From contig NZ_NKYF01000001.1 of NCBI RefSeq assembly GCF_002262885.1, positions 1,302,001-1,366,000 on the forward strand: 64,000 nt of DNA, given 5' to 3'. The stretch is from Pseudonocardia sp. MH-G8 (GTDB lineage Bacteria; Actinomycetota; Actinomycetes; Mycobacteriales; Pseudonocardiaceae). The notes beneath the pieces were generated by a model, which ran no database searches, was not told the DNA's origin, and saw nothing but the letters and a program-made list of their open reading frames with translations. Below, one piece after another: positions 1 through 8,277 of the stretch; the stretch's first letter is position 1; the number at the start of each line of letters is the position of its first letter. The position numbers and the translations under genes were made by a program.

Positions 1-588
1 GGGATCGGCGCCGCGATCAACACCGGGAATGTGGGGCGCGGCGACTCGATCGCCGTGATCGGCTGCGGCGGCGTCGGGATGGCCGCGATCGCCGGCGCGA
101 AGCTCGCCGGGGCGACCACGATCATCGGCATCGACGTCGACGACCGCAAGCTCGAGTGGTCGAAGGAGTTCGGGGCCACCCACACGATCAACTCGCGCGA
201 GCAGGACCTGGTCGAGGCCGTGCAGGCACTCACCGACGGCAACGGCGCGAACGTCGTGGTGGAGGCGGTGGGCCGCCCGGAGACGTTCAAGCAGGCGTTC
301 TACGCGCGGGACCTGGCCGGCACGGTCGTGCTGGTCGGCGTGCCGACGCCGGAGATGACCGTCGAGCTCCCGCTGATCGACGTGTTCGGCCGCGGCGGGG
401 CCACCAAGTCCTCCTGGTACGGCGACTGCCTGCCCTCGCGCGATTTCCCGATGCTGGTGGACCTGCACCTGCAGGGCCGGCTGCCGCTGGAGAAGTTCGT
501 GACCGAGACGATCGCGCTCGACGGCGTCGAGGCGGCGTTCGAGAAGATGCACAAGGGCGACGTGCTGCGTTCGGTGGTGGTCCTGTGA
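1..588 (+). CDS. mscR: S-(hydroxymethyl)mycothiol dehydrogenase, C-terminal part
   Basis: This is the last 195 codons of a zinc-dependent medium-chain alcohol dehydrogenase; the 5' end lies outside the window. The Rossmann dinucleotide motif is visible ([14 protein letters not shown]), followed by [20 protein letters not shown], which is typical of the glutathione- and mycothiol-dependent formaldehyde dehydrogenases. The end LRSVVVL also fits the family. MscR oxidises S-hydroxymethylmycothiol formed from formaldehyde and mycothiol. The zinc-ligand half of the protein is not in view. A metallo-beta-lactamase gene starts inside its stop codon, the same pair as Rv2259-Rv2260 in M. tuberculosis, which favours mscR over a generic alcohol dehydrogenase. 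Confidence 0.85.
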   Translation, partial: GIGAAINTGNVGRGDSIAVIGCGGVGMAAIAGAKLAGATTIIGIDVDDRKLEWSKEFGATHTINSREQDLVEAVQALTDGNGANVVVEAVGRPETFKQAFYARDLAGTVVLVGVPTPEMTVELPLIDVFGRGGATKSSWYGDCLPSRDFPMLVDLHLQGRLPLEKFVTETIALDGVEAAFEKMHKGDVLRSVVVL

Positions 589-1211
589 GCCCGGTCGAGC
601 ACCTCGTCACGTCCGGCACGTTCTCCCTCGACGGCGGCACGTGGGACGTCGACAACAACGTGTGGATCGTCGGCGACGAGCGCGAGGTGCTCGTCATCGA
701 CGCTCCGCACGACGCCGACGCGATCGCCGAGGCCGTCGGCGACCGGCGCCTCGTCGCCGTGGTGTGCACGCACGGCCACGACGACCACGTGCGCAAGGCG
801 CCGGAGCTGGCCGACCGGTTCGGCGCGCCGATCCTGCTGCACCCGGCCGAGGCGCCGCTGTGGGAGATGACCCACCCCGACCGCGCGCCGGACCGCGAGC
901 TCGCCGACGGCGACACCGTCACGGCGGGTGGCGTGGTGCTGCGCGTGCTGCACACGCCCGGCCACTCCCCCGGCTCGTGCAGCCTGCACGCGCCGGAGCT
1001 GGGCACCGTGTTCACCGGCGACACCCTGTTCCAGGGTGGACCCGGGGCCACCGGGCGCTCGTTCTCGTCGTTCGACACGATCATCGACTCGATCCGGGAG
1101 CGGCTGCTGACGCTGCCCGGGGACACGACGGTCCGTACGGGTCACGGCGACTCGACGACGGTCGGTGGCGAGCTGCCGCACCTGGAGGAGTGGATCGCAC
1201 GCGGTCAGTGA
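585..1211 (+). CDS. MBL-fold metallo-hydrolase, mycothiol formaldehyde pathway partner
   Basis: A 208-residue cytosolic metallo-beta-lactamase-fold protein. The metal motif THGHDDH lies at residues 62-68, the second histidine motif HTPGHSPGS near residue 123, and a GDTLF aspartate motif near 142, so the binuclear site looks intact. The GTG start overlaps the stop of mscR (GTGA), so translation is probably coupled. In actinobacteria this protein follows MscR and is thought to handle the S-formylmycothiol product or a related thioester. That substrate is inferred from context only; the fold itself is certain. Confidence 0.82.
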   Translation: MSPVEHLVTSGTFSLDGGTWDVDNNVWIVGDEREVLVIDAPHDADAIAEAVGDRRLVAVVCTHGHDDHVRKAPELADRFGAPILLHPAEAPLWEMTHPDRAPDRELADGDTVTAGGVVLRVLHTPGHSPGSCSLHAPELGTVFTGDTLFQGGPGATGRSFSSFDTIIDSIRERLLTLPGDTTVRTGHGDSTTVGGELPHLEEWIARGQ

Positions 1212-1229
1212 GGCAGAGTCGCGAAAAAT

Positions 1230-1257
1230 GTAGCTCATCTTGTGCTACCTTTCGGTC
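1230..1257 (+). promoter_or_regulatory. VapBC promoter with inverted-repeat operator
   Basis: The arms GTAGC (1230-1234) and GCTAC (1244-1248) form an inverted repeat with a 9-base spacer. A TACCTT -10-like hexamer (1246-1251) overlaps the right arm. The hexamer ends 6 bases before the antitoxin ATG at 1258, so the message should be leaderless. An operator placed here suits the autoregulation usual for antitoxin-toxin complexes. Confidence 0.5.
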
Positions 1258-1563
1258 ATGACTCTGCCTGAGGGCGAGAGCATCGGCATCCGCGAACTGC
1301 GCCAGCACGCCTCGCGCTACATCGCGATGGCCAAGACGGGAAAGCGGGTGCCGGTCACCGAGCGGGGCAAGCTGGTCGCGTACCTCGTGCCGGCCGAGGA
1401 GCCGACGTCGACCTACGACCGCCTGGTCGCGGCGGGTCAGGTGCGGCCCGCCCGGGGGAACATCCTGGACACCCTGGCCTCGTTCGAGCCACTCGAGGCC
1501 GCGCCGGGTGAGAAGCCGCTCTCCGAGGTGCTGCGCGAGATGCGCGACGAGGAGCGGTATTGA
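1258..1563 (+). CDS. Type II antitoxin, Phd/YefM-VapB type
   Basis: A 101-residue antitoxin. The N-terminal region (GIRELRQHASRYIAMAKTG, then VPVTERGKLVAYLVP) is the Phd/YefM DNA-binding fold. The C-terminal third is charged and probably disordered, ending DEERY; it should be the toxin-neutralising segment. The stop codon overlaps the TTG start of the PIN toxin downstream, the normal antitoxin-first arrangement. It likely binds the inverted repeat just upstream together with the toxin. Family and pairing are clear; the physiological trigger is unknown. Confidence 0.88.
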   Translation: MTLPEGESIGIRELRQHASRYIAMAKTGKRVPVTERGKLVAYLVPAEEPTSTYDRLVAAGQVRPARGNILDTLASFEPLEAAPGEKPLSEVLREMRDEERY

Positions 1564-1961
1564 TCTACATCGACACCTCGGCGCTGCTCATGCTCGTCAA
1601 GACCGACGAGGCCGAGGGGCCCGCCCTCCGCGACTACATGACCGGGTCGGGCGATTCCCGCCTCGTCTCGAGCGCCTTGCTCGCCGTCGAGGCGCGTCGA
1701 GGCATCCTCCGGGGGCGTCCGGACGGCCTGCCCGAGGTGGGCCTGCTCCTCGCGGACGTCGCCCAGATCGAGATCTCGGACGCGGTCATCGAGTCCGCGA
1801 GCCGGCTCCCCGACCCGCTCCTGCGCTCCCTCGACGCCATCCACCTCGCCACGGCCCTGCTCATCCGCGACGAGCTGGACGTGCTGCTCAGCTACGACGA
1901 GCGCCTGGTCGCGGCGGCGAAGGCGCACGACATCCCCACCGCGAGCCCGACCCGGCCGTAG
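1560..1961 (+). CDS. vapC: Type II toxin, PIN-domain RNase (VapC-like)
   Basis: A 133-residue PIN-domain protein. The acidic active-site residues are all present: D5 (YIDTSALL), E44 (AVEARR), D92 (SLDAIHLATAL) and D113 (SYDERL). VapC toxins are magnesium-dependent endoribonucleases, usually cutting tRNA or rRNA. The TTG start overlaps the antitoxin stop (TTGA), implying translational coupling that keeps toxin below antitoxin. The intact catalytic set argues for a functional toxin. The target RNA cannot be read from sequence. Confidence 0.88.
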   Translation: MIYIDTSALLMLVKTDEAEGPALRDYMTGSGDSRLVSSALLAVEARRGILRGRPDGLPEVGLLLADVAQIEISDAVIESASRLPDPLLRSLDAIHLATALLIRDELDVLLSYDERLVAAAKAHDIPTASPTRP

Positions 1962-2038
1962 GGACCCCACGCCGTCGTCATAGTTCACCGCCCACGCCGG
2001 GGCGCCGTGAGCGTCGAGGTCACGATGACCGGAATCGC

Positions 2039-3193
2039 TCACCTGACCGTGCCGCGGGACCGGACCGCGACGACCGAGACGCCGAGCAACCCGGCCGCGG
2101 CACCGAACGCGGCGGGGTAGCCGAACGGGTCGGCCACGGCGCCGAGCCCGAGCGCGCCGACGCCCGTCCCGGCGTCGTAGGCGATGTTCCAGGCCGCGCT
2201 CGCGGCGCCGTAGCGATTACGGCCGAACGCGGCGAACAGCACGGTCAGCGCGTCGTTCTGGACCACTCCGAACCCGACGCCGACCATCGCGGCACCCAGC
2301 ACGACCAGAGGGCCGCCGCCCGCGCCGAGCGCGACGACCTCCGCCACCAAGCCGGCCGCGGTGAGCAGCATCCCCGGAGCCAGCAGCCGGCCGCCGAGGC
2401 CGCGCCGGTCCACCAGCTCGCCCGCGACGAGCCGCCCGACCAGGGCGCCGCCCGACGTCGCGAGCAGCGCGACCGCCACGATCAACCCGGCGTCGGGCGC
2501 CGCGAGCGGGAGGAACGTGATCACCCCGCCCTGCGCGACCGAGCACGTGAGCATGGCCACGAGCGGCGCAGGCGCCGCGCGCGCGAGCGACCCGGTGTGC
2601 ACCGCGGCGGGCTCGTCCACCGGCGAATGGCCCATGCGGATCGCCGGAACGAGCAGCGCGCCGACCACCGGCCCCACACCCGCGGCGACGAACACCGCGG
2701 TGAAGCCGATCCAGTCGACCATCGCGACACCGGCGGCGAGCAGCACGAGCTGCGGCAGCCCGACCGCGAGCCCGTAGCGCCCCGCGGCTCGCCCGTGCTG
2801 GGCCCGCGGCACGAGCTCGGCCACGAGCGCGCTCCCCGCGACCGTCGCGAGGCCGAAGCCGACCCCGCGGACCGCGGAGAGCGCGAGCACCGGCCCGAGG
2901 TCGGGCGAGAGGGCCAACAGCGGCGCGGGAAGGCCCAGCAGCGCCGACCCGAGACCCAGCACCCAGCGGTGGCCGAGGCGCGCGAGCAGCCACGGCACCG
3001 TGAGCTGGGTGGCCACCGTCGTCGCCATCAGGACGGCCGTGGTCGCGCCCGCGCCGAAGGCGCCCGAGCCGCCGCGCGCCACCCACAGCGGCACCACGGG
3101 CAACAACAGGGCGTACCCGCTGAAGCAGAACGCCGTGGCACCGAGCATCAGCCGGAAGGACGTGCCGGAGATCCCCGTGGTCGAGCCGGTCAT
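2039..3193 (-). CDS. MFS transporter, drug-exporter-like
   Basis: A 384-residue major facilitator protein with about 12 hydrophobic segments. I start it at the ATG at 3193 (MTGSTTGISGTSFRL); the reading frame is open for 35 more codons upstream, but that stretch is arginine- and proline-rich and does not resemble a membrane-protein N terminus. The loop LARLGHRWVLG after the second helix resembles the MFS A motif. The gene is convergent with vapC and divergent from the metal ABC operon. The substrate is unknown; small hydrophobic compound export is a guess from family resemblance. Confidence 0.75.
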   Translation of the reverse strand: MTGSTTGISGTSFRLMLGATAFCFSGYALLLPVVPLWVARGGSGAFGAGATTAVLMATTVATQLTVPWLLARLGHRWVLGLGSALLGLPAPLLALSPDLGPVLALSAVRGVGFGLATVAGSALVAELVPRAQHGRAAGRYGLAVGLPQLVLLAAGVAMVDWIGFTAVFVAAGVGPVVGALLVPAIRMGHSPVDEPAAVHTGSLARAAPAPLVAMLTCSVAQGGVITFLPLAAPDAGLIVAVALLATSGGALVGRLVAGELVDRRGLGGRLLAPGMLLTAAGLVAEVVALGAGGGPLVVLGAAMVGVGFGVVQNDALTVLFAAFGRNRYGAASAAWNIAYDAGTGVGALGLGAVADPFGYPAAFGAAAGLLGVSVVAVRSRGTVR

Positions 3194-3326
3194 CGCCGCC
3201 ACCGCATCCCCGCCGTGCCCAGAGCGCCCGCCATCCCCCGAGCGTAGGTCGGCGCGGGGCGGGCATGCCGTCCACGGGTCGACCATGGGATTCGTCACCG
3301 GCCACGACGAATGGCCGCGACGGCAC

Positions 3327-3374
3327 TATCGTGTCTTGTTAGCGGTGGCTCAGGATTGAGTTAGAGGTGGCTAA
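3327..3374 (+). promoter_or_regulatory. Metal-operon promoter with paired DtxR/MntR-like operator sites
   Basis: TATCGT at 3327-3332 is a possible -10. Downstream are two near-identical 14-base sites, TTAGCGGTGGCTCA (3339-3352) and TTAGAGGTGGCTAA (3361-3374), spaced exactly 22 bases apart, about two helical turns. The second reads TTAG at one end and CTAA at the other and runs into the ATG at 3374. This layout fits a metal-sensing DtxR/MntR-family repressor blocking the transporter. No such regulator gene is in the window, so the assignment is inference. Confidence 0.45.
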
Positions 3375-4336
3375 TGCCGGACGCGTCGCGCGCGGTGCGC
3401 CGCCGTTCCGTGCTGGCCGCCGCGGGTCTGCTCACGCTGTCCGGGTGCGTCGCCGCGCCGCCCTCGCGCGATGAACCGATCGGCGACCGGCGGCTGCGGG
3501 TCACCACCACCACCAACTTCCTCACCGACACCGTCACGCGGATCGGCGGCGACCGCGTCGAGGTGACGGGTCTGATGGGCCCCGGAGTCGACCCGCACCT
3601 GTACCGGGCGAGCGCGGGCGACGTGCAGGCGCTACGCGGCGCCGACGTGATCCTCTACTGCGGCCTGCAGCTGGAGGGCCGGATGGGTGATCTCCTCGCC
3701 GACCTCGCCGCCCGCCAGCCCACCACCGCCGTCACCACCGGCATCGGACGGGAACGGCTGCTCGCCCCCGCCCCCGGCGCCGGCGAGGAGTACGACCCCC
3801 ACGTGTGGTTCGACCCCACGCTGTGGGCCGACGTCAGCACGTCCGTCGCCATCGCACTCCTGCAGCGCGACCGGGCGCACGAGGCGGGGTACCGCAGCCG
3901 CCTCGACGGCTACCTCGCCGAGCTGTCCGCGCTCGACGCCGAGATCGCCCGCATGCTCGCCGCGATCCCGCCCCGGCGACGGGTCCTGGTCACCTCGCAC
4001 GACGCGTTCGCCTACTTCGGCCGCCGCTACCGCCTCGACGTCGCCGGCATCCAGGGCATCTCGACGGCCGCCGAGGCCACCACCGCCGACGTCGAACGCG
4101 TGGCGCAGCTCGTGGCCGAGCGCGACGTCCCCGCGGTGTTCGTCGAGTCGAGCGTGCCCCGCCAGACGGTGGACGCCCTGCTCGCCGCCGCGGCGCAGCG
4201 CGGGGCCCGGGTGCGCGTGGGTGGGGAGCTCTACACCGACGCCGCGGGGGAACCCGGCACACCGGAGGGCACGTACGTGGGGATGTTGCGCGCCAACGCC
4301 GCTCGGATCGCGGACGGCCTCGGCGGGACGGACTAG
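3374..4336 (+). CDS. Metal ABC transporter substrate-binding lipoprotein (TroA/MntA-like)
   Basis: A 320-residue cluster A-I solute-binding protein. The N terminus has a twin-arginine-like run (VRRRSVLAAAGLL) and a lipobox LSGC with C25 as the lipidated cysteine. Candidate metal ligands are H75 (DPHLY), H143 (DPHVWFDP), H209 (TSHDAFAYFG) and an acidic residue near the C terminus. A histidine rather than glutamate at the third position is the TroA/ZnuA pattern, so zinc as well as manganese is possible. There is no His-rich loop. It is first in a four-gene operon and its ATG lies inside the second operator-like repeat. Confidence 0.88.
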   Translation: MPDASRAVRRRSVLAAAGLLTLSGCVAAPPSRDEPIGDRRLRVTTTTNFLTDTVTRIGGDRVEVTGLMGPGVDPHLYRASAGDVQALRGADVILYCGLQLEGRMGDLLADLAARQPTTAVTTGIGRERLLAPAPGAGEEYDPHVWFDPTLWADVSTSVAIALLQRDRAHEAGYRSRLDGYLAELSALDAEIARMLAAIPPRRRVLVTSHDAFAYFGRRYRLDVAGIQGISTAAEATTADVERVAQLVAERDVPAVFVESSVPRQTVDALLAAAAQRGARVRVGGELYTDAAGEPGTPEGTYVGMLRANAARIADGLGGTD

Positions 4337-4348
4337 GAGGGGGTAGCC

Positions 4349-5101
4349 GTGTTGATGAGCTCGCCCGTCACGCGTACCGCGGTGGCGCTGGAGGTGCGGG
4401 GCCTGACGGTCTCCTACCGTTCGGTGCCGGTGCTGTGGGAGATCGACGCGCAGTTCCCGGCCGGGCACCTGTCTGCGGTCGTCGGACCCAACGGTGCGGG
4501 CAAGTCCACCCTGCTCAAGGCCGCCCTCGGGCTGGTGCCGGCGGACGCGGGCCGGGTGCTGGTCGACGGCGTCGAGGGGAAGGCCGCCCTCGACCACGTC
4601 GCCTACGTGCCCCAGGCGGAGTCGGTGGACTGGGACTTCCCGATCACCGTCCGCGAGGTCGTCGAGATGGGCCGCTACCGCTCGACCGGCTGGTTCCGCC
4701 GCGTGGGGCGAGCCGACCGCGCGGTGGCCGCGGAATGCCTCGAACGGGTGGGGATGGCGGGCTTCGGCCGACGGCAGATCGGCCAGCTCTCCGGGGGGCA
4801 GCGCCAGCGCGTGTTCCTCGCCCGTGCCCTCGCCCAGCAGGCCCCGGTCCTCGTCATGGACGAGCCGTTCGCGGGGATCGACGCACGCACGCAGGCCGAT
4901 CTCCTCGCGCTGCTCGGCGAGCTGCGCGACGCGGGCGGCTCGGTCGTCGTCGTGCACCACGACATGGCCCAGGTGCGGGCCGCCTTCGACTGGACGCTCC
5001 TGCTCAACGTGCGCGCCCTGGGCTGCGGCCCCACCGCCGAGGTGCTCACGCCCGAGACCGTGCGCGCGGCCTACGGCGCGGACGTGGCGTGGACCCCGTG
5101 A
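4349..5101 (+). CDS. Metal ABC transporter ATP-binding protein (TroB/MntB-like)
   Basis: A 250-residue ABC ATPase. Walker A GPNGAGKST is at residues 46-54, the signature LSGGQRQRVFLARAL near 150, Walker B VLVMDEPFAG just after, and the switch histidine in VVVHHD. The Q-loop segment VPQAESVDWDFPITV, with VDWDFP, is characteristic of zinc/manganese importer ATPases. A strong AGGAGGGGG ribosome site (4335-4343) precedes three in-frame start candidates: GTG 4349, TTG 4352 and ATG 4355. Spacing allows any of them. The stop overlaps the start of the first permease. Confidence 0.9.
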   Translation: MLMSSPVTRTAVALEVRGLTVSYRSVPVLWEIDAQFPAGHLSAVVGPNGAGKSTLLKAALGLVPADAGRVLVDGVEGKAALDHVAYVPQAESVDWDFPITVREVVEMGRYRSTGWFRRVGRADRAVAAECLERVGMAGFGRRQIGQLSGGQRQRVFLARALAQQAPVLVMDEPFAGIDARTQADLLALLGELRDAGGSVVVVHHDMAQVRAAFDWTLLLNVRALGCGPTAEVLTPETVRAAYGADVAWTP

Positions 5102-6330
5102 GCGGGGCCGCGGTCGTGGCCGCGGCGCTCGGCCTGCCCTACACCGACGCGGTCGTGATCGCCGGCGCGCTCGTCCTCGGGATCACCAGTGGCGTGCTCG
5201 GCGCGTTCGCCGTGCTCCGGCGCCGCAGCCTGGTGGGCGACGCGGTCGCGCACGCGACGCTGCCCGGGGTCTGCGTGGCGTTCCTCGTGGCAGGGGTGAA
5301 GGACGTGCCCGGCCTGTTGCTCGGCGCAGCGATCGCCGGGCTGGTCGCGGCGTTGCTCATGGTGGGCATCGAGCGCGCCGGCCGGATCCGTCCCGACGCC
5401 GCGATCGGCGTGGTGCTCTCGGCCTTCTTCGCGCTGGGCGTCGTGCTGCTCACCCACCTGTCCAACAGCTCCGACGCCGACCAGGCGGGCCTGGAGCACT
5501 ACCTGTTCGGCCAGGCCGCCGGGCTGCTCGAGCGCGACGTCGCGGTGATGGCCGCGCTCGCCGCCGTCGCACTGCTGGTGGTCGGGGTGCTGCGGCGGGC
5601 ACTGACCACCACGCTGTTCGACCCGTCCTTCGCCGGCGCGCTCGGGCTCCCGGTGCGGGCGCTGGAGACCCTCATGACGGCGCTGCTGGTGGTGGCGGTC
5701 GTGATCGGCGTGCGGGTCGTGGGGGCGATCCTCATGGTGGCGATGCTGGTCGTACCCACCGTCACCGCGCGCCAGCTCGCCGACCGCTTCCCGCAGGTGC
5801 TGCTCCTGGCCGGGCTGGTCGGCGCGGTCGTCGGGGTCACCGGGGCCCTCCTCGCCACCCGGGGTGCGCTCCCCACGGGGCCGGTCGTCGTCCTCGTGGG
5901 GTTCGCCGTCGCGCTCGCGGCGCTGCTGCTGGCCCCCGGGCGGGGTGTGCTGTGGCGGGCCCAGCGGCTGCGGGCACGGCGGCGGGCCGTGCACCGCGAC
6001 GCCGTCCTCACCCACCCGGACGCCCCTGCCGCGGGGCTGCCCGACCTGCTCACCCGTGCGCGCCTGCGCCGCCACGGCCTGCTCGCAGGCGACGGCACGC
6101 TCTCCGACGCCGGCCGCGCCGCGGCCGCCGAGCTCGCCGAGCGGCGCGCCCTGTGGACGGCGTGGCTCGAGCACGGCGCGTCGATCCGGCTGCCCGACGC
6201 ACGCGAACCGGACCCCGCCGACCTCGCCGGCAGCCTCGGCCCCGACGCCGTGGCCCAGCTCCGCCGGGCCGTGAGTGGATACGAGTGCTCCAGCACCCGT
6301 ATCCACTCACGGCCCCCGGAGGGGGCGTGA
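5098..6330 (+). CDS. Metal ABC permease with C-terminal cytosolic extension (TroC/MntC-like)
   Basis: A 410-residue ABC-3 family permease. The first 280 residues carry the membrane segments, including RRRSLVGDAVAHATLPG and GAILMVAMLVVPTVTARQLA. The remaining 130 residues are soluble and helical (from about LLTRARLRRHGLLAGDGTLS), like the winged-helix-type tail of long TroC/MntC permeases. GTG start overlaps the ATPase stop. The last 20 codons are unusual: a 40-base palindrome (6271-6310) is read in frame and contributes most of the tail. A one-base overlap joins it to the second permease. Confidence 0.88.
   Translation: MSGAAVVAAALGLPYTDAVVIAGALVLGITSGVLGAFAVLRRRSLVGDAVAHATLPGVCVAFLVAGVKDVPGLLLGAAIAGLVAALLMVGIERAGRIRPDAAIGVVLSAFFALGVVLLTHLSNSSDADQAGLEHYLFGQAAGLLERDVAVMAALAAVALLVVGVLRRALTTTLFDPSFAGALGLPVRALETLMTALLVVAVVIGVRVVGAILMVAMLVVPTVTARQLADRFPQVLLLAGLVGAVVGVTGALLATRGALPTGPVVVLVGFAVALAALLLAPGRGVLWRAQRLRARRRAVHRDAVLTHPDAPAAGLPDLLTRARLRRHGLLAGDGTLSDAGRAAAAELAERRALWTAWLEHGASIRLPDAREPDPADLAGSLGPDAVAQLRRAVSGYECSSTRIHSRPPEGA
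6271..6310. repeat. 40-bp palindrome, family A copy 1, inside a coding 3' end
   Basis: The left arm is GTGAGTGGATACGAGTGCT, and the right arm is its reverse complement apart from one mismatch in the arm and the centre. A second copy is at 35436-35475. Here the repeat is translated in frame as the C-terminal tail of the metal permease and sits 20 bases before the next permease. As RNA it would form a strong hairpin within the operon transcript and might affect mRNA stability or the ratio of the two permeases. Confidence 0.8.
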
Positions 6331-7211
6331 TGAGCGACGGGGTGCTGATCGTGCTGGTCGCCGGGCTCGTCGCCACGGCGTGCGGGCTGCTCGGGCCGTT
6401 CCTCGTGCTGCGCCGGATGGCCCTGCTGTCCGACGCCGTGAGCCACGCCGTGCTGCCGGGGATCGTCGCCGTCTGGCTGGTCGCGCAGACCCGCGCCCCG
6501 TTGCCGGTGGTCCTCGGCGCCGCCGCGTTCGCCGTGCTGTGCGTGCTCGGTATCGACGCGCTGCGCAGCACCGGGCTGGTGGCCTCGGACGCGGCCATCG
6601 CGCTGGTCTTCCCCGCCCTGTTCTCACTCGGGGTCCTCGGCGTCACCCGCTACGCCGACGGCATCCACCTCGACCTGGACTCCACCATCTACGGCGAGAT
6701 CGCGTTCGTCCCGTTCGACACGGTGTGGCTCGGCGGCTACGAGCTGGCGCGCTCGGGGGTGGTGCTCGGCGCGGTCGTGCTGCTCAACCTGCTGCTCGTG
6801 CTCGCGCTGAGGAAGGAGCTGAAGGCCACCACGTTCGACCCGCAGTTCGGCAGCACGGTCCGGCTGCGGCCGCGGCTGCTGTCGCGGCTGCTGCTGGTGG
6901 CGGCCGCGGTCACCGCGGTCGCCGCGTTCGACGCCGTGGGCGCGATCCTCGTGGTGACCATGCTGATCGTCCCGGCCGCCACGGCGTTCCTGCTCACCGA
7001 CCGGCTCGTCGTCATGGTCGCGCTCGCCATCGGCATCGGATGGGTCGGCGCCGCGGCCGGTTACGCGATCGCGCTGCCGCTGGACAGCTCGATCGCCGGC
7101 GCGATGGGCCTGGTCTGTGCCACCTGCTTCGCGCTCGCGCTGCTCGGCTCCCCCCGCCACGGCGTCCTCACCCGCCGGTGGCGCCGTCACCGGTCCCGGG
7201 TGGTGGGCTGA
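6330..7211 (+). CDS. Metal ABC permease, second subunit (TroD/MntD-like)
   Basis: A 293-residue ABC-3 permease with about eight hydrophobic helices. It carries the same family segments as its neighbour: LRRMALLSDAVSHAVLPGI near the N terminus and VGAILVVTMLIVPAATAFLL in the C-terminal half. It lacks the soluble extension of the first permease, the normal division between TroC/MntC and TroD/MntD. ATG 6330 shares one base with the preceding stop; a GTG three bases earlier is an alternative. The two permeases should form the heterodimeric membrane channel. Confidence 0.88.
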   Translation: MSDGVLIVLVAGLVATACGLLGPFLVLRRMALLSDAVSHAVLPGIVAVWLVAQTRAPLPVVLGAAAFAVLCVLGIDALRSTGLVASDAAIALVFPALFSLGVLGVTRYADGIHLDLDSTIYGEIAFVPFDTVWLGGYELARSGVVLGAVVLLNLLLVLALRKELKATTFDPQFGSTVRLRPRLLSRLLLVAAAVTAVAAFDAVGAILVVTMLIVPAATAFLLTDRLVVMVALAIGIGWVGAAAGYAIALPLDSSIAGAMGLVCATCFALALLGSPRHGVLTRRWRRHRSRVVG

Positions 7212-7215
7212 CGGC

Positions 7216-8277
7216 GTGGCCCTCCCCGACGCCGGCTTCCCGGCCGACCCCTATCCGGGCGCCGCGCCCCCGTTCTCGTTCGTGCACGCCGACGAGCGGT
7301 CCCACGTCCTGCACCCGCACCCGGCACACGGGTGGACGGTCGCCGGCGTGCCGCTGGACTCCTGGCTCGCCGCCCGCGGTGGCGTCCCCCGGGCACTGCG
7401 GGTACCGGTGCTGGCCTACGGCTCGAACCGGTGCCCGAGCAAGATCACCTGGCTGCGGCGGGCCCTCGGCATGGGCGCCGATCCGGTCGTCGTGCTGCGG
7501 GCCCGCACCCGCGACGTCACCGCCGTGTGGGCGGCGGGACTGCGACGCCGCGACGGGCAGCGTCCCGCGGTGCTGGCGGCCGCACCGGGCGCCGTCGAGG
7601 AGCACGCCGTCTGGCTCGCGACACCCGACCAGATCGCGGTGCTCGACCGGTGCGAGGGTCGCGACGAGCGGTTCCGGCTGGCCCGGCTGCGGTCCGGCGA
7701 GGTGTGCACCGACCACGGCGTCCGCATCGACGAACCGTGGTGCTACGTCGGGCACGGCGCGATCCGCCGCCCGCTGCTCGTCGGCGGCGCACCGGTGCGC
7801 TGCGCGGCCCTCCCCCAGGACGCCGCCCGGTGGCTCGACGGCGTGCCCGCTCCCGGCGACGGCCTCGACGCACCCACCGTCACCGGCGCCCCGCACCCCG
7901 ACGAGTGGCCCGCGGCCGTGTTCGTCTACGGGAGCCTGCAGCCCGGCCACGCCGCCTGGCCGCGGCTGGCACCGCACGCCGTCGGCGAGCCGCACCGCAC
8001 CACCGTGGACGGCACGGTGCACGACACCGGTACCGGAGCCTCGGCCCTGTGTCCCGGCACCGGCGGGCGCGCGCCCGGCTGGCTCGTGCCGCTACGCGAC
8101 CCGGCAGGCCTCCTGCCCGTCCTCGACCAGCAGGTGGACGACGAGCAGGAGGGCCCGCGGTACCGGCGCGAACGGCTCGTGGCCGGGCGGGGCACGCCCT
8201 GCTGGAGCTACGTCGGGATGAACCCACCCGGACGCAACTCCAGCCAGATCACGCCGGCTGCGCGCTCGGTGTCATGA
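7216..8277 (+). CDS. Tandem gamma-glutamylcyclotransferase-fold protein
   Basis: A 353-residue protein with two gamma-glutamylcyclotransferase (GGCT/BtrG-like) signatures. Domain 1 has VLAYGSNRCPSK at about 66-77 and later VLDRCEGRDERF, the family's LD-x-x-EG motif. Domain 2 has VFVYGSLQPGH near 236-246 and LDQQVDDEQEG followed by YRRERLV. GTG start at 7216, four bases after the metal operon stop, so it may be co-transcribed. The last 29 bases overlap the convergent MHS transporter gene. The substrate is unknown; whether both halves are active cannot be judged. Confidence 0.7.
   Translation: MALPDAGFPADPYPGAAPPFSFVHADERSHVLHPHPAHGWTVAGVPLDSWLAARGGVPRALRVPVLAYGSNRCPSKITWLRRALGMGADPVVVLRARTRDVTAVWAAGLRRRDGQRPAVLAAAPGAVEEHAVWLATPDQIAVLDRCEGRDERFRLARLRSGEVCTDHGVRIDEPWCYVGHGAIRRPLLVGGAPVRCAALPQDAARWLDGVPAPGDGLDAPTVTGAPHPDEWPAAVFVYGSLQPGHAAWPRLAPHAVGEPHRTTVDGTVHDTGTGASALCPGTGGRAPGWLVPLRDPAGLLPVLDQQVDDEQEGPRYRRERLVAGRGTPCWSYVGMNPPGRNSSQITPAARSVS

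Noticed and set aside
156..584. Upstream extension of the MBL hydrolase frame
   Set aside because: It lies over the mscR coding sequence in another frame and is arginine-rich; the GTG at 585 gives a normal family length.
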